A stretch of DNA of 57,901 bases from Verrucomicrobiia bacterium (GTDB lineage Bacteria > Verrucomicrobiota > Verrucomicrobiia > Limisphaerales > JADLHS01), in NCBI GenBank assembly GCA_011525685.1, contig WYBW01000098.1, positions 1 through 57,901 of the forward strand. Direction: 5' to 3'. The notes below the pieces were generated by a model. The model made no database searches, was not told the DNA's origin, and worked only from the letters and a program-made list of their open reading frames with translations. The position numbers and the translations under genes were made by a program. Below, in pieces: positions 16,030 through 24,896 of the stretch (position 1 is its first letter; the number at the start of each line of letters is the position of its first letter).

Positions 16030-18918
16030 TTACGGCAACAACACCGCGCGATAGAATCGCTGCGAGCGGCCCGCAGGCTCCTGGTCCACGAAACTGAAGG
16101 AGCCGCTGGCGTTCAACAGGTTCGTCAACGGCGCCCAGGTGGTCAGATTGCTGGAAACCTGAACGGCGTAGGTGAGGCCTGGTTCGGCGCTCAAAGTGAT
16201 TTGAGTTCGCCGGTCGGGCAGCAAGGTGATTGCCTCGAAGCGCACGGGCTTGCTGAAGAAACGGAGGATGTCGGCCAGGTAAACATTGCGGAGCGCCGCG
16301 CTTGTGATGGTTTCAAACGGGAAACCGAAAAAGACCAGCCGCCCGCCCCCGGCCGAGCCGTCGTATTGCACCGCCGCCGCGCCGCCCAAACCGCCCACGT
16401 AATTCAGCGCCGCCACCGCGCCGCTTCCCACCGGCGTCAGGCGGTCCGGGGCTTGCACCCAGTAGATCCCCTGTTGCCCGTTGTCGAAGGTGCCGCCGGC
16501 ATTGCCGGCAAAGATACCGCCCGCGCCGGCGGCAAAAGTGTGGCTGCCGGAATGGTTGTTTGCGTCCGCTCCCAGGTCCGCGCGCAGCCATTGGTTGAGG
16601 AACGCCCGATCCGCCGCGGTCGGGCCGGAGCTTCGGTCCAGTTCCCAGGCGATGTCCGCGCCCGAGACGAACAGATGGCCGCCGACGGCTTGGAAATTGG
16701 TGAGCACTTGGCGTTCGATCGCCCGGAAGTTGTTGGACAGGTTTTGCCCGCTCTGCCAGATGACGATCTGATAATTGGTGAGCGCGACAGAGTAATTCGT
16801 GACCGCCTGGCGATGGCACGAGTCAAACGGCAGGCCAAAGGCGCTGATCGCTTTGCCATGCGGCACGACGTAGTCGAACGAGTTGTTGGCGCGCGGCAGC
16901 ACCCGTTCCATCGTGCCGCTGTTGCCGGGCGGGGCGTAGTTCTGCGCCGCGGGCGTCTGCCGCAGGTTGGTCGAACGATCGAACCGGTCGAACGCATTGA
17001 CGAACAGGACGCGCGATTGCGCGGGGTTGGAACCGCGCCGGCAACCGACCGTCGCGGAGGGGAAGGATTCGCCACCGGCATTGACCGCCGCGACGCGGAA
17101 GTAATGATCGGTGTCGGTCGCGAGGTTGGTAAGCGTGACCGAGGTGCTCGCGCCGCCGCTGACGCTGACCGGTTGGCCGAAGCCGTAGCCGTCCGTCGAG
17201 CGATAGACGACATAACCGGTGGCCGCCCCGGTGCTGAACTCGGCCACGGGCGGGCTCCAGGAAATTCGGATGCCGTCGGTGGTCGCCGTCGCGCGAACGT
17301 TGCCGGGCGGCTCGGGCAAGAAGACCAGCGGCGCGCCATCGAACTCGTTCATGTAGCGCACGAGCGCCTGATACGTGGCGCGCGCCGTCCAGTTGCGCAT
17401 CTTGGGATCGCGCATCAGGAGCGCGTCGTGATAATTGTCGTGAAAGGCCACTTCGAGGATGGTGGCGTCCATCTCCCAGTTGAGCGTGTCACCGCGGATT
17501 TCGCCAAAGGCAAAGTCGGTGCGGGCATACGTGAGGCTGGAACGGTTGTTCGTCCAGCCGGTCTCGAAGGGCGGCACGGTGATGGTGCGGAGGGCGTTGT
17601 TGAGGTTGGTGGCAACGATCTGCGCCAAACGGAACTGGTTGGAGGTGGACGTGCCGGGAAACAATGATTCATTGTTGTAAAGCCCCACGTCGCCGCGGGC
17701 GGTGCTGTTGGTGCCGAGGCCCGAGGCGTTCGAATGGAAGCCGAGGTAAACGCGCTTGAACAGGTTGCCCTCCGTTTCGCGGTTCATGTGCGCGGCCGTG
17801 CGCGGCGGCGTGCCCACGCTGTCGCTGCCGTCATCCCCCGAGCCATCGTAGAGGGAGGTGGGTTGCCCCTGGCCCAGCCCGGCCTGCACCCAGTAACGGG
17901 AACATTCCTCCTCGCGCGGATAACCGGACACGCCGCCGCCCCGGTTGATCGAACCCATCCCGTTGCCGAAACGAATGGCGTCCGCGAACACGTAGGTGCC
18001 GTTGGTCGTGCTCCGCAAGTTGCTGATGACGACCGCGCCGCTCGCGGGGTTCGCGCCGGCATTCAGATAATACGTGCCGAGATAGATCCAGCCGCTGCCC
18101 ACCATGTGATGCGGCACGCGCACCTGCGCCTCGCCGCCCGTGTGCCGGATGCGATACAACTGATGGCCGCGGTCCGAGCCGACGCGCACCCAGGTGTAGA
18201 TGGGATAGAAACCCGCCTGGGGAATGTTCGGCGTGTAGGTGGCTGTGGCGCTTTCCGAGGCGCCCAGGGCCGCGTAGCGATACGGCAGGTCACCGGTGCT
18301 GCCGTAGAAGATGGTCGAGGTGCTGTTGAGCCACGCGCCGGCGAACGTGACGCCCGCGTCGTCGTTGTCGAGCACCACCTCGTTCGTCTGGTGGCCCACC
18401 GGTCGGAACGGCACCACCGTCGCCCCGGCGTTGAAACAGTAGAAGGCGAACATCGTCATCTGATCGAGGTTGCCGTAATCCTCGACCATCTCCCAGGTGA
18501 CGCCGCGTTGCGTGTACCAACCGCTCGCGCCCCAGGTCCAGCCGTGTCCGGCGCTGGTGAACACGATCCGGCCGCTCAACGCGCCGATGGGTTGGGTCGC
18601 CGCCGGGCTGATCGGCCCGATGGCCCGCGGCGCGACGTGCGGGATGGTTTGGGAATAATCGTTCGGCCACGGAACCGCCGGTTCTATGGGCAGGGTTTTT
18701 TCCTGGAAATCGTCGGTTTTGCCGTCAACCCAAGGATCGGGCGGCGATTCCTCCTCGTGAGCCGCGGCCAAAGGCAAGACCCCAAGCAGCAAACCGAATC
18801 CAAGCGCGTAATGCCGAAGGGGTCCGAGCGGAAATCCCGCCGGACGACGCAGGCACGATGAGAACTTGAACTTCAAAACACGGGCGGTCCTGGCCGCGCC
18901 CGCTTTCACGGTATTCAC
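16030..18918 (-). CDS. Secreted N-acetylmuramoyl-L-alanine amidase-like protein with golvesin-like, FN3 and C-terminal sorting-like domains
   Basis: The protein has 962 residues. A signal sequence (about 36-53, ending PLAAAH) precedes a split Amidase_3-like fold. Its first strand is FTSAGHGWTW (about 118). A golvesin/Xly-type beta domain is inserted at about 180-320 (DDAGVTFAGAW...FADAIRFGNG). The amidase then resumes with FHSNAS (about 398) and ILEVAFHDNYHDALLM (about 495), the usual zinc-His and Glu regions. A fibronectin III domain follows (about 540-640), then an alpha/beta domain with LFVSGADIAWEL, and finally the shared tail domain (YAVQVSSNLTTW...RFYRAVLLP). It probably hydrolyses peptidoglycan or a related polymer outside the cell. 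Start GTG 18918; a later start is possible. Confidence 0.72.
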   Translation of the reverse strand: MNTVKAGAARTARVLKFKFSSCLRRPAGFPLGPLRHYALGFGLLLGVLPLAAAHEEESPPDPWVDGKTDDFQEKTLPIEPAVPWPNDYSQTIPHVAPRAIGPISPAATQPIGALSGRIVFTSAGHGWTWGASGWYTQRGVTWEMVEDYGNLDQMTMFAFYCFNAGATVVPFRPVGHQTNEVVLDNDDAGVTFAGAWLNSTSTIFYGSTGDLPYRYAALGASESATATYTPNIPQAGFYPIYTWVRVGSDRGHQLYRIRHTGGEAQVRVPHHMVGSGWIYLGTYYLNAGANPASGAVVISNLRSTTNGTYVFADAIRFGNGMGSINRGGGVSGYPREEECSRYWVQAGLGQGQPTSLYDGSGDDGSDSVGTPPRTAAHMNRETEGNLFKRVYLGFHSNASGLGTNSTARGDVGLYNNESLFPGTSTSNQFRLAQIVATNLNNALRTITVPPFETGWTNNRSSLTYARTDFAFGEIRGDTLNWEMDATILEVAFHDNYHDALLMRDPKMRNWTARATYQALVRYMNEFDGAPLVFLPEPPGNVRATATTDGIRISWSPPVAEFSTGAATGYVVYRSTDGYGFGQPVSVSGGASTSVTLTNLATDTDHYFRVAAVNAGGESFPSATVGCRRGSNPAQSRVLFVNAFDRFDRSTNLRQTPAAQNYAPPGNSGTMERVLPRANNSFDYVVPHGKAISAFGLPFDSCHRQAVTNYSVALTNYQIVIWQSGQNLSNNFRAIERQVLTNFQAVGGHLFVSGADIAWELDRSSGPTAADRAFLNQWLRADLGADANNHSGSHTFAAGAGGIFAGNAGGTFDNGQQGIYWVQAPDRLTPVGSGAVAALNYVGGLGGAAAVQYDGSAGGGRLVFFGFPFETITSAALRNVYLADILRFFSKPVRFEAITLLPDRRTQITLSAEPGLTYAVQVSSNLTTWAPLTNLLNASGSFSFVDQEPAGRSQRFYRAVLLP

Positions 18919-18982
18919 ATTTTCGTTCGAATCAAACGGGTTTTCACTTTCGCCCCCGGGGCCGACCTGTTAAAAACCGGCC

Positions 18983-19798
18983 ATGCCAGCGAAGCTCACC
19001 CTCGGATTTCTCGGCACCGGCAAAATGGCCACGGCGCTGGCAAAAGGTTTCCTCGGCGCGGGATTGGTCACGCCCCGCCAGGTGTTCGGCAGTGACCTCA
19101 TCGCCGCCGCCCGCACCGCGTTTGGCAAGGAAACCGGGGCGCGAATCGAAACCAGCAACTTGAAAGTGGCCGATCTCGCCAGTGTGTTAATCCTGGCCGT
19201 CAAACCCGATCAGGTAGCCGCGGCGCTCAAAGAACTGCACCCTCGCTTCACCCCGCGGCACTTGCTGATTTCCATCGCCGCGGGCGTGCCGACCGCGCGG
19301 CTGGAATCCGCTTTGCCGCCGCGGGCGCGCGTCATTCGTGTGATGCCGAACACGCCCGCGCTGGTCGGCTTTTCCGCCACCGGCTATGCCCTGGGCAAAT
19401 TCGCCACCCGGGCCGACGGCGATCTGGCCCAGCGGCTTTTCTCCGCGGTGGGTGTGGCCTTTCTCCTCAAGGAATCGTTGCTGGATGCCGTCACCGGTTT
19501 GAGCGGCAGCGGACCGGCTTATGTGTACCAGTTCATCGAAGCCTTGAGCGACGGCGGTGTGGCGGCGGGTTTGCCGCGCGAAGTGGCGACGAAGCTGGCC
19601 GCCCAGACCGTGCTGGGCAGCGCGAAGATGGTCCTGGCCACCGGTCTTCACCCGGGCGCGCTCAAGGACATGGTGACCAGCCCCGGCGGCACGACCATCG
19701 AGGGCTTGCACGAACTGGAAAAGGGCCGGCTGCGCGGCACGGTCATGAGCGCCGTACGCGCGGCGACCGAGAAATCCCGCAGACTGGGGCAGAACTGA
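18983..19798 (+). CDS. proC: Pyrroline-5-carboxylate reductase
   Basis: The protein has 271 residues, the normal length. It catalyses the last step of proline synthesis, NAD(P)H-dependent reduction of 1-pyrroline-5-carboxylate. The Rossmann motif GFLGTGKMATALAKGF is at residues 8-23, VKPDQV at about 74, MPNTPA at about 119, and the C-terminal dimer domain carries LSGSGPAYVYQFIEALSD and SPGGTTIEGLHELEKG, the family signature. Start ATG 18983 lies 64 bp from the divergent amidase gene. The gene stands alone, without other proline genes. Confidence 0.97.
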   Translation: MPAKLTLGFLGTGKMATALAKGFLGAGLVTPRQVFGSDLIAAARTAFGKETGARIETSNLKVADLASVLILAVKPDQVAAALKELHPRFTPRHLLISIAAGVPTARLESALPPRARVIRVMPNTPALVGFSATGYALGKFATRADGDLAQRLFSAVGVAFLLKESLLDAVTGLSGSGPAYVYQFIEALSDGGVAAGLPREVATKLAAQTVLGSAKMVLATGLHPGALKDMVTSPGGTTIEGLHELEKGRLRGTVMSAVRAATEKSRRLGQN

Positions 19799-19892
19799 CG
19801 GGAAAATCCGTGCCGATTACAAAGCGGGCTGGAAATTCCCGTTGTCGGCCGGGTCGAAAATCAGAAGACTCCAAACGCATGGGACTGAAGTC

Positions 19893-19909
19893 TCATTTCA
19901 GTGAAATGA
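19893..19909. promoter_or_regulatory. Perfect 17 bp palindrome between proC and the AI-2E family gene
   Basis: TCATTTCA-G-TGAAATGA is perfectly symmetrical about one base and AT-rich compared with its surroundings. It lies 155 bp upstream of the transporter start in a 265 bp gap that otherwise shows nothing. It could be an operator; no partner regulator is visible nearby. Confidence 0.4.
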
Positions 19910-20063
19910 ACCGCGAAACCTTTGGATGCCTTGACCTGCCGCGCTGGCGCAGTTTGCCCGCTCGAGGCTTGGTGTTCGAGTTCAACGCCAGTCCCCCGCT
20001 CCCGGCTTCCCCCAATGCCAAGCTCGTTACGAGGGTCGCCGGCTTGGCGCCAGTATTTCCCTC

Positions 20064-21326
20064 ATGAGCCTGCCACCTCCAACCGAGAAGCAGGCGAAGA
20101 TCATCTGGGCGGCACTGACCGGCCTGGCACTGGCCACCATCGTGGGATTGGTGGTGGGGCTGGTGTGGGGATTGGGCCAGGTGTTGCACGTGTTGGGTCC
20201 TGTCATCTGGCCCATTGCCGTCGCGGCGGTCCTGGCTTACTTGCTCGATCCGGTGGTGGACTTCTTCGAGCGCCGGCGCGTGCCGCGCACCCGGGCCATC
20301 GCGCTGGTGTTCTTCATCGCCTTTGTCCTGGTGGCGGGAGTATTCAGCAGTGTCGTGCCGCGGTTGGTCGTGGAGACCCGGCAACTCGTGGCCAACGTGC
20401 CCACGCTCACCGCCAAGCTGGAAACCCGCGCCACCGCCTGGGTGAACAATCCGCCCCGACCGTTTTTGAGCATCCTGAACCGGCTGGGCATCCAGTGGAG
20501 CGTCACTTCAACGGACACCAATACGCCCGCCACCGGCACCAACCCTCCTCCCGTCCTCACCGAAGCTCCTCCTGTCGCCACGGCGGAACCCGTGCCCGCA
20601 TCGCCGTCGCCCGCGTTCTTCGGCCAGATTGATCGCGAGACGGTGCAGAAGGCAACGGAGTGGTTTGGCTCGGCCTTGAAGTCCACCGGCGGCTGGCTGG
20701 GACGGCAGTTCTCGCGCCTGACGGGATTCTTCGGTGTGATTGCCGGCCTGGCGCTGATTCCCATCTATCTCTTTTATCTGCTGCTGGAGAAACGCTCCAT
20801 CTCCGACAACTGGACCGTTTATCTGCCGGTGGCCGACTCGACATTCAAAGAAGAACTGGTCTTCGTTCTGCGCTCCATCAACGACTACCTCATCGCCTTT
20901 TTCCGCGGCCAGGTGCTCGTGGCCATCTGCGACGGCATCCTTTACGGCATCGGGTTTGCCCTCATCGGCCTGCCCTATGCCTTCCTGATCGGCGCGGTGG
21001 CGATGGTGCTGACGATCATTCCGTTCCTGGGCGCGATTGTCACCTGCGGCGCGGCTTTGCTCATCGCGCTGGTGTCGTTCGGCGACTGGCAACACCCGTT
21101 GCTGGTGCTGGCGGTCTTCGCCGCGGTGCAAGGCATCGAGGGCTACGTCCTGCAGCCGAAAATCCTGGGCGACCGCGTGGGACTGCATCCGATGGTCATC
21201 ATCGTCGCCATCATGACGGGCACCGCGCTCCTGGGCGGGATCCTGGGCGCCATCCTGGCCATTCCGCTGGCCGCCGCCCTGCGCGTGATCATGTTCCGCT
21301 ACGTGTGGAAGAAACGGGAGAGCTGA
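20064..21326 (+). CDS. AI-2E family transporter (PerM/YdiK type)
   Basis: The protein has 420 residues. About eight membrane segments are visible: two near the N-terminus (17-60), one at about 75-95, a central pair at about 220-245, and a cluster at about 280-405 ending GALLGGILGAILAIPLAAAL-like. A periplasmic loop (130-200) is unusually rich in Thr, Pro and Ala and looks disordered. This family includes the proposed AI-2 exporter TqsA and Na+/H+ antiporters; its substrate cannot be read from sequence. There is no tqs or lsr context. Confidence 0.85.
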   Translation: MSLPPPTEKQAKIIWAALTGLALATIVGLVVGLVWGLGQVLHVLGPVIWPIAVAAVLAYLLDPVVDFFERRRVPRTRAIALVFFIAFVLVAGVFSSVVPRLVVETRQLVANVPTLTAKLETRATAWVNNPPRPFLSILNRLGIQWSVTSTDTNTPATGTNPPPVLTEAPPVATAEPVPASPSPAFFGQIDRETVQKATEWFGSALKSTGGWLGRQFSRLTGFFGVIAGLALIPIYLFYLLLEKRSISDNWTVYLPVADSTFKEELVFVLRSINDYLIAFFRGQVLVAICDGILYGIGFALIGLPYAFLIGAVAMVLTIIPFLGAIVTCGAALLIALVSFGDWQHPLLVLAVFAAVQGIEGYVLQPKILGDRVGLHPMVIIVAIMTGTALLGGILGAILAIPLAAALRVIMFRYVWKKRES

Positions 21327-21384
21327 GATTTCGCCGAGTCCCCGTCGTTACGGCGCGGTCGCACCCATCAAGCCACACGAACTG

Positions 21385-22908
21385 TCAGAACGAGTTGTTC
21401 AACCCTCCGGGCAGCCAGCCCTGGTTCTTGATGAAGTTACGCAACTCGGGCCGCTCCTCGGCGTCAATGTCCCCGTCGCCGTTCCGGTCGAAGCGCAGGA
21501 GCATGGCCTTGACGATCTGGTTGCCGCGAGGCCGCTGCAAAGCGCGGTCAATGACCAGGTCGGCGATGTGGTCCTTGAGCGCCTCCTCCAGCACGGCGGT
21601 ATCCTCCTCGCGCGCGGCGACCACGTGCAACGTGATGCTGCCCATTTCGTCGGTGGACATCGGCCCCCACCGCACGCGCACCGGCGGCGAGGTGGGATTG
21701 CGCGGGTTGTCGGCGGAATTGTCGTAAACCAGTTCGGTTTCCAGCCGCGTGCCTTTCGGGAGGGTCACCCGTTGCTTGAACCCGTATTGCTCCTGCCACG
21801 CGAAGTCCCACTCGGGTATTCTCAGCAAGACCTGCTCACGCCCGTCAGAAAACCTGGCCTTCATCGTCAGGGTCTTCCCGAGATAATGCGCGTGGGGAGC
21901 GACCGAGAACGCCTCGACCTCGACCGGCAGCGTGAACGCGTCGCGCACCACGTAATGGCTTTCCCCGGCGGGAATGTCCAGGCCGCTGATCTCGCCAAAG
22001 GCCGGCGGCAACTGGATGCCGACGAAGGACCGTTTCGGCGGCTGGTCAGCGAAGTACAAACCAATGGTGGTCTGTTCCTCCTCAACCTTGCCCGAAGGAT
22101 GAAAGTGGGTTTGCACGACAAAATCGGCGTCCTTCGGATAACGATACGCCAGCCCCTCCGGCAGCACGCGGACGTTGGAACCCACCGCCCACCCGCCCAC
22201 CGGTGTGAACCGCAGCGTCAGGCGTCCCTTCTCCTGAAAACCCGGCTCCGGTTCGGCCGCATCCGCCTCGCGCGCGGCGCCCGTGGTGTCGAGAAAGAAC
22301 AGCGCATGATGCACGATGCTCCGGGCGCTGGGACGGAACTCCACCGCCCGCACCCATTTGTCCTCCGGCAGATTCAGCGGAAAGACGAAGTTGCGGTAAA
22401 CGTCCTTGCCCTCAGCGTAAAGCTGGAATGGCCGGTCCATCTTCAGCACGAGGTCGGGCTTGCCCAGTTGCCAGCCCTCGGGAAACTCCGGCGGCTTCGG
22501 CAGCTTCTTCGGATCGCCCTCGGGCGCGCCGGCTTCAAACCAGCGGCGCAACGTCGCGATCTGTTGCTCGGAAAGCACGCGCGGGCTGAGGAACTCGACG
22601 TGCCCCAACTCCGCGTGCCAGGGTGGCATGAACTTTGACTCGGTCACCTCGGCAATCTGCCGTGCCCGCCTGCGGACGTCCGGGTAGGCAAGCAACGGAA
22701 AGGGACCGATCTCCCCCGGGCGATGGCAGGAAGCGCAGTTCCGAAAGATGATGGGCGCCACGTGTTCGGTGAACGTCGGAGGGCTGTCGGCCGGATCGGA
22801 CCCGGTCGCAGAACTTGCCAAAGCGCAGCTCGCGACCAGAGCGGCAAGGGCAGCGGAGGATCTCTGGGCAGCGCGGATGCGCAGTTTGAAGCGAGGTTCG
22901 GCAATCAT
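21385..22908 (-). CDS. Cytochrome c / type-II copper monooxygenase-like fusion with C-terminal EF-hand
   Basis: The protein has 507 residues from ATG 22908. A signal peptide (about 10-35) leads into a heme c module with CASCH at about 58-62 and Met in KFMPPWH as likely ligand. A domain resembling peptidylglycine or dopamine beta-monooxygenases follows, with copper-type His clusters VHHALFF, THFHPSG and PHAHYLGK. The C-terminus has an EF-hand, DRNGDGDIDAEE. It is presumably periplasmic or surface-exposed and performs a copper-dependent oxidation fed by the heme; the substrate is unknown. ATGA overlap with the upstream redoxin gene shows translational coupling and fixes the start; the longer frame from 22974 would run back into the redoxin gene. 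Confidence 0.82.
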   Translation of the reverse strand: MIAEPRFKLRIRAAQRSSAALAALVASCALASSATGSDPADSPPTFTEHVAPIIFRNCASCHRPGEIGPFPLLAYPDVRRRARQIAEVTESKFMPPWHAELGHVEFLSPRVLSEQQIATLRRWFEAGAPEGDPKKLPKPPEFPEGWQLGKPDLVLKMDRPFQLYAEGKDVYRNFVFPLNLPEDKWVRAVEFRPSARSIVHHALFFLDTTGAAREADAAEPEPGFQEKGRLTLRFTPVGGWAVGSNVRVLPEGLAYRYPKDADFVVQTHFHPSGKVEEEQTTIGLYFADQPPKRSFVGIQLPPAFGEISGLDIPAGESHYVVRDAFTLPVEVEAFSVAPHAHYLGKTLTMKARFSDGREQVLLRIPEWDFAWQEQYGFKQRVTLPKGTRLETELVYDNSADNPRNPTSPPVRVRWGPMSTDEMGSITLHVVAAREEDTAVLEEALKDHIADLVIDRALQRPRGNQIVKAMLLRFDRNGDGDIDAEERPELRNFIKNQGWLPGGLNNSF

Positions 22909-23576
22909 TTGGTTCTCGGGCTTTGGTTTGAGCGTTTGTCTTTCGCGCGGTCCTCGAGGGTCGGGAGATAGCAACCCACGGCCTTGGTGACAGGCGTGGA
23001 GACGGGTTGGCCCGCCAGGACTTCATCCAACGCTTCCCGCAAATCCCGCCGGGTGGGCGTCACGCGCCGTTTGCCAAACTCGACGAGCCGGTCGTCTATC
23101 CGGCCCCGGTAAAGCACGCGGTTGTCCGGCCCGAGCACCACCGCCTCGGGCGACACGGTCGCGCCGGTGAACTGCATCAGTTTCTGCCCGCGGTCGAGCA
23201 GCGCGGGGCAGCCAAACCCGTACGCCCCGGCGTGTTTGCGCGCGGCTTTCGCGGAAAGAGATTCCTCGACGTAAACCACGAAGCTCCGGACGCCGCGCGT
23301 TGCGTACTCCGTCGCAATCCGGCTGATCTCCGGCGCGCAAGTGTTGGCCAGCGGACAATCATGCATCACAAAGAACAGGATGGTGGCTTTCTGGCCGGCG
23401 TCGGCCAAGGGTTGATGGGGCCGGCCCTGAACGTCCTTGACCACCAGCGCGCGATGAGGATCGGTCGTCGCGGCCGAGGTATCCGCTACGTCAGACGACG
23501 CCAGCAAGCGGGCGGCGCAGAGCATTGCGGCGCCAACCGCGGGCATCATCGTGGGTTTGCCGTGGTTTTTCCTCAT
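22905..23576 (-). CDS. Secreted redoxin (AhpC/TSA-like thioredoxin fold)
   Basis: The protein has 223 residues from ATG 23576, which gives a short signal-like N-terminus (MMPAVGAAMLCAARLLASS). The thioredoxin-fold core begins at about residue 50 (FFVMHDCPLANTCAPEI), with two Cys six residues apart rather than a CXXC pair. Further conserved parts are VYVEES, CPALLDRG and VSPEAVVLGPDNRVLYRGRIDD. It overlaps the heme/copper monooxygenase gene by ATGA and probably keeps that protein's cysteines or metal sites in the right redox state (inference). The frame extends upstream through the tRNA-Gln locus on the other strand, so the longer start is rejected. Confidence 0.8.
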   Translation of the reverse strand: MRKNHGKPTMMPAVGAAMLCAARLLASSDVADTSAATTDPHRALVVKDVQGRPHQPLADAGQKATILFFVMHDCPLANTCAPEISRIATEYATRGVRSFVVYVEESLSAKAARKHAGAYGFGCPALLDRGQKLMQFTGATVSPEAVVLGPDNRVLYRGRIDDRLVEFGKRRVTPTRRDLREALDEVLAGQPVSTPVTKAVGCYLPTLEDRAKDKRSNQSPRTK

Positions 23577-23666
23577 CAATGGCAGACCGTTGAGCCTAGC
23601 CTCAAGATTGGCAATTGCAAGTTCCTGCACGACAGCTCCGGCGATTTTCTTGTCCCGCGATTTTCT

Positions 23667-23695
23667 TTGCGCTCCGGAAGCCGGGAATCTAACCT
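23667..23695 (+). promoter_or_regulatory. Sigma70-type promoter of tRNA-Gln
   Basis: TTGCGC (23667-23672), a 17 bp spacer and TAACCT (23690-23695) lie 11 bases before the mature tRNA 5' end. The same -10 box occurs in the promoter at 10486. Confidence 0.65.
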
Positions 23696-23706
23696 CCATC
23701 TTGGTT

Positions 23707-23780
23707 TGTCCGGTGGTGTAATGGTAGCACAAGGGTCTTTGGAGCCCTTTGTCATGGTTCGAATCCATGCCGGACAGCCA
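23707..23780 (+). tRNA. tRNA-Gln (anticodon TTG), CCA encoded
   Basis: Acceptor arms TGTCCGG and CCGGACA pair perfectly. A D-arm (GTGT...GCAC), an anticodon stem AGGGT/GCCCT with loop CTTTGGA (anticodon TTG, reading CAA/CAG), and a T-arm CATGG-TTCGAAT-CCATG complete the cloverleaf. The discriminator is G at 23777, and CCA follows at 23778-23780. The next gene starts only 16 bp further, so the tRNA and the thioredoxin gene are probably co-transcribed. Confidence 0.95.
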
Positions 23781-23796
23781 TTGCCGGAGACAACCC

Positions 23797-24621
23797 ATGA
23801 TCCCAATGAACCCGCCACCTGCCCCTCCTTCCCACGCGACGCAACCATCGCCCCGGATGGGGCTGGCCATTGCCAGTCTGGTCCTCGGCATCCTGGCGTT
23901 CTTGTCGAGTTTTCTCGTGGTCGGCGCCCTGCTGGGGTTGCTCGGCCTCCTGCTGGGGGTGATTCATGTCCTGCGCCGCCAGGGCCGCAACGCGATGGCA
24001 TGGGTGGGGGTGGTGCTGTCGGTGTTGGGCATCGGGATTGGAGCGGGGTTCGGCGTCATGTATGTCAAGATGTTCACCTCGCCCGAATTCAAGCAGGCGT
24101 TTGAAGCCGCCATGCGCGGGGCCGGCGCGGGGAAGAATGAGTTCGAACGTTGGAAAGGCGTGGCCGCGCCGGATTTGACCGTGACCACCCTCGACGGAAA
24201 GACCCTTCAACTGAGCGAACTCAAGGGACGGCGCGTCGTGGTGGATTTCTGGGCCACGTGGTGTCCGCCGTGCGTGATGGAGATCCCGCATTTCATCAAG
24301 CTGAGTTCCGAAATCCCTGCTGACGAACTGGTGATCGTTGGTATCAGTTCCGAGGAGGAGGACACACTCAGGCCGTTCGTGAAGAAGAAGGGGATCAATT
24401 ATCCCATCGCCTCGGCCGACAGTTTTCCCGCGCCCTACAGTGATGTGAGCGCGATTCCGACGACGTTTTTCATTGATCGCAAGGGCATCATTCAAGAGGT
24501 GCTGGTGGGCTATCACGACTTTGACAAGCTGAAGCAGCACGCGCTGGCCGAGGATTTCGCGGGTGAACCGAAAGCCGCGCCCACGGACGACAGCACGGCT
24601 CCGGAATCCGAGAAACTTTGA
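23797..24621 (+). CDS. DUF4190-like membrane anchor fused to TlpA/ResA-type thioredoxin
   Basis: The protein has 274 residues from ATG 23797, chosen because GGAG lies eight bases before it; a longer frame would begin inside the tRNA. A proline-rich start is followed by two membrane helices (about 22-50 and 60-85) like DUF4190. A thioredoxin domain (about 120-250) carries the redox pair WCPPC in VVDFWATWCPPCVMEIPHF and the cis-Pro segment AIPTTFFID. Proteins of this type reduce or form disulfides outside the cytoplasm, for example in cytochrome c maturation. The next 445 bp are repeats. Confidence 0.88.
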   Translation: MIPMNPPPAPPSHATQPSPRMGLAIASLVLGILAFLSSFLVVGALLGLLGLLLGVIHVLRRQGRNAMAWVGVVLSVLGIGIGAGFGVMYVKMFTSPEFKQAFEAAMRGAGAGKNEFERWKGVAAPDLTVTTLDGKTLQLSELKGRRVVVDFWATWCPPCVMEIPHFIKLSSEIPADELVIVGISSEEEDTLRPFVKKKGINYPIASADSFPAPYSDVSAIPTTFFIDRKGIIQEVLVGYHDFDKLKQHALAEDFAGEPKAAPTDDSTAPESEKL

Positions 24622-24674
24622 AGCACGCCAGCGCCCGCTGCGAAGGTTTTGTCCCTCCGTGAAGCCCGTGGCTG

Positions 24675-24729
24675 GCAACGCCGACTTTCCAGTCGGTGCG
24701 CGGGTGGCCGGCTTGAGAACCGGAGTTAT
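24675..24729. repeat. Family A hairpin-ended repeat, short copy 2
   Basis: A 55 bp element consisting of little more than the two ends: GCAACGCCGACT-TTCC-AGTCGG on the left and CCGG-CTTGAGAA-CCGG then AGTTAT on the right, where the stem is partly degenerate. It is first in a cluster of three elements filling 24622-25066. Confidence 0.6.
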
Positions 24730-24780
24730 CGGCAACCCTCGGTCCATGGTCATGAGGCGCGTCAACTGTGAGAGGTGGAA

Positions 24781-24884
24781 ACTTCCCTCAAACCACCTGT
24801 CGGTATCGCTGACCTTCCAGTCGGTTTGTCCCGTGGAGTATTTCGCCAAGAGCCCGCCGCGCCGGAGGCGGGTCTTTCTCCACC
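24781..24884. repeat. Family A repeat, diverged copy 3
   Basis: It aligns with 11803-11911, sharing the flank AACCACCTG, the left hairpin with a TTCC loop (here CTGAC/GTCGG with a G-T pair) and the core GGAGTATTTCGCCAAGAGCC. The right hairpin end is missing; a family B element starts 13 bp later. Confidence 0.6.
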
Positions 24885-24896
24885 TTTCAACACTCC

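Noticed and set aside
16201..17667. 488-codon plus-strand frame inside the amidase gene region
   Set aside because: Arg/Ala/Gly-rich antisense shadow of the amidase coding sequence.
23577..23891. N-terminal extension of the redoxin frame up to 23891
   Set aside because: It would translate the complement of tRNA-Gln; the ATG at 23576 gives a signal-like start.
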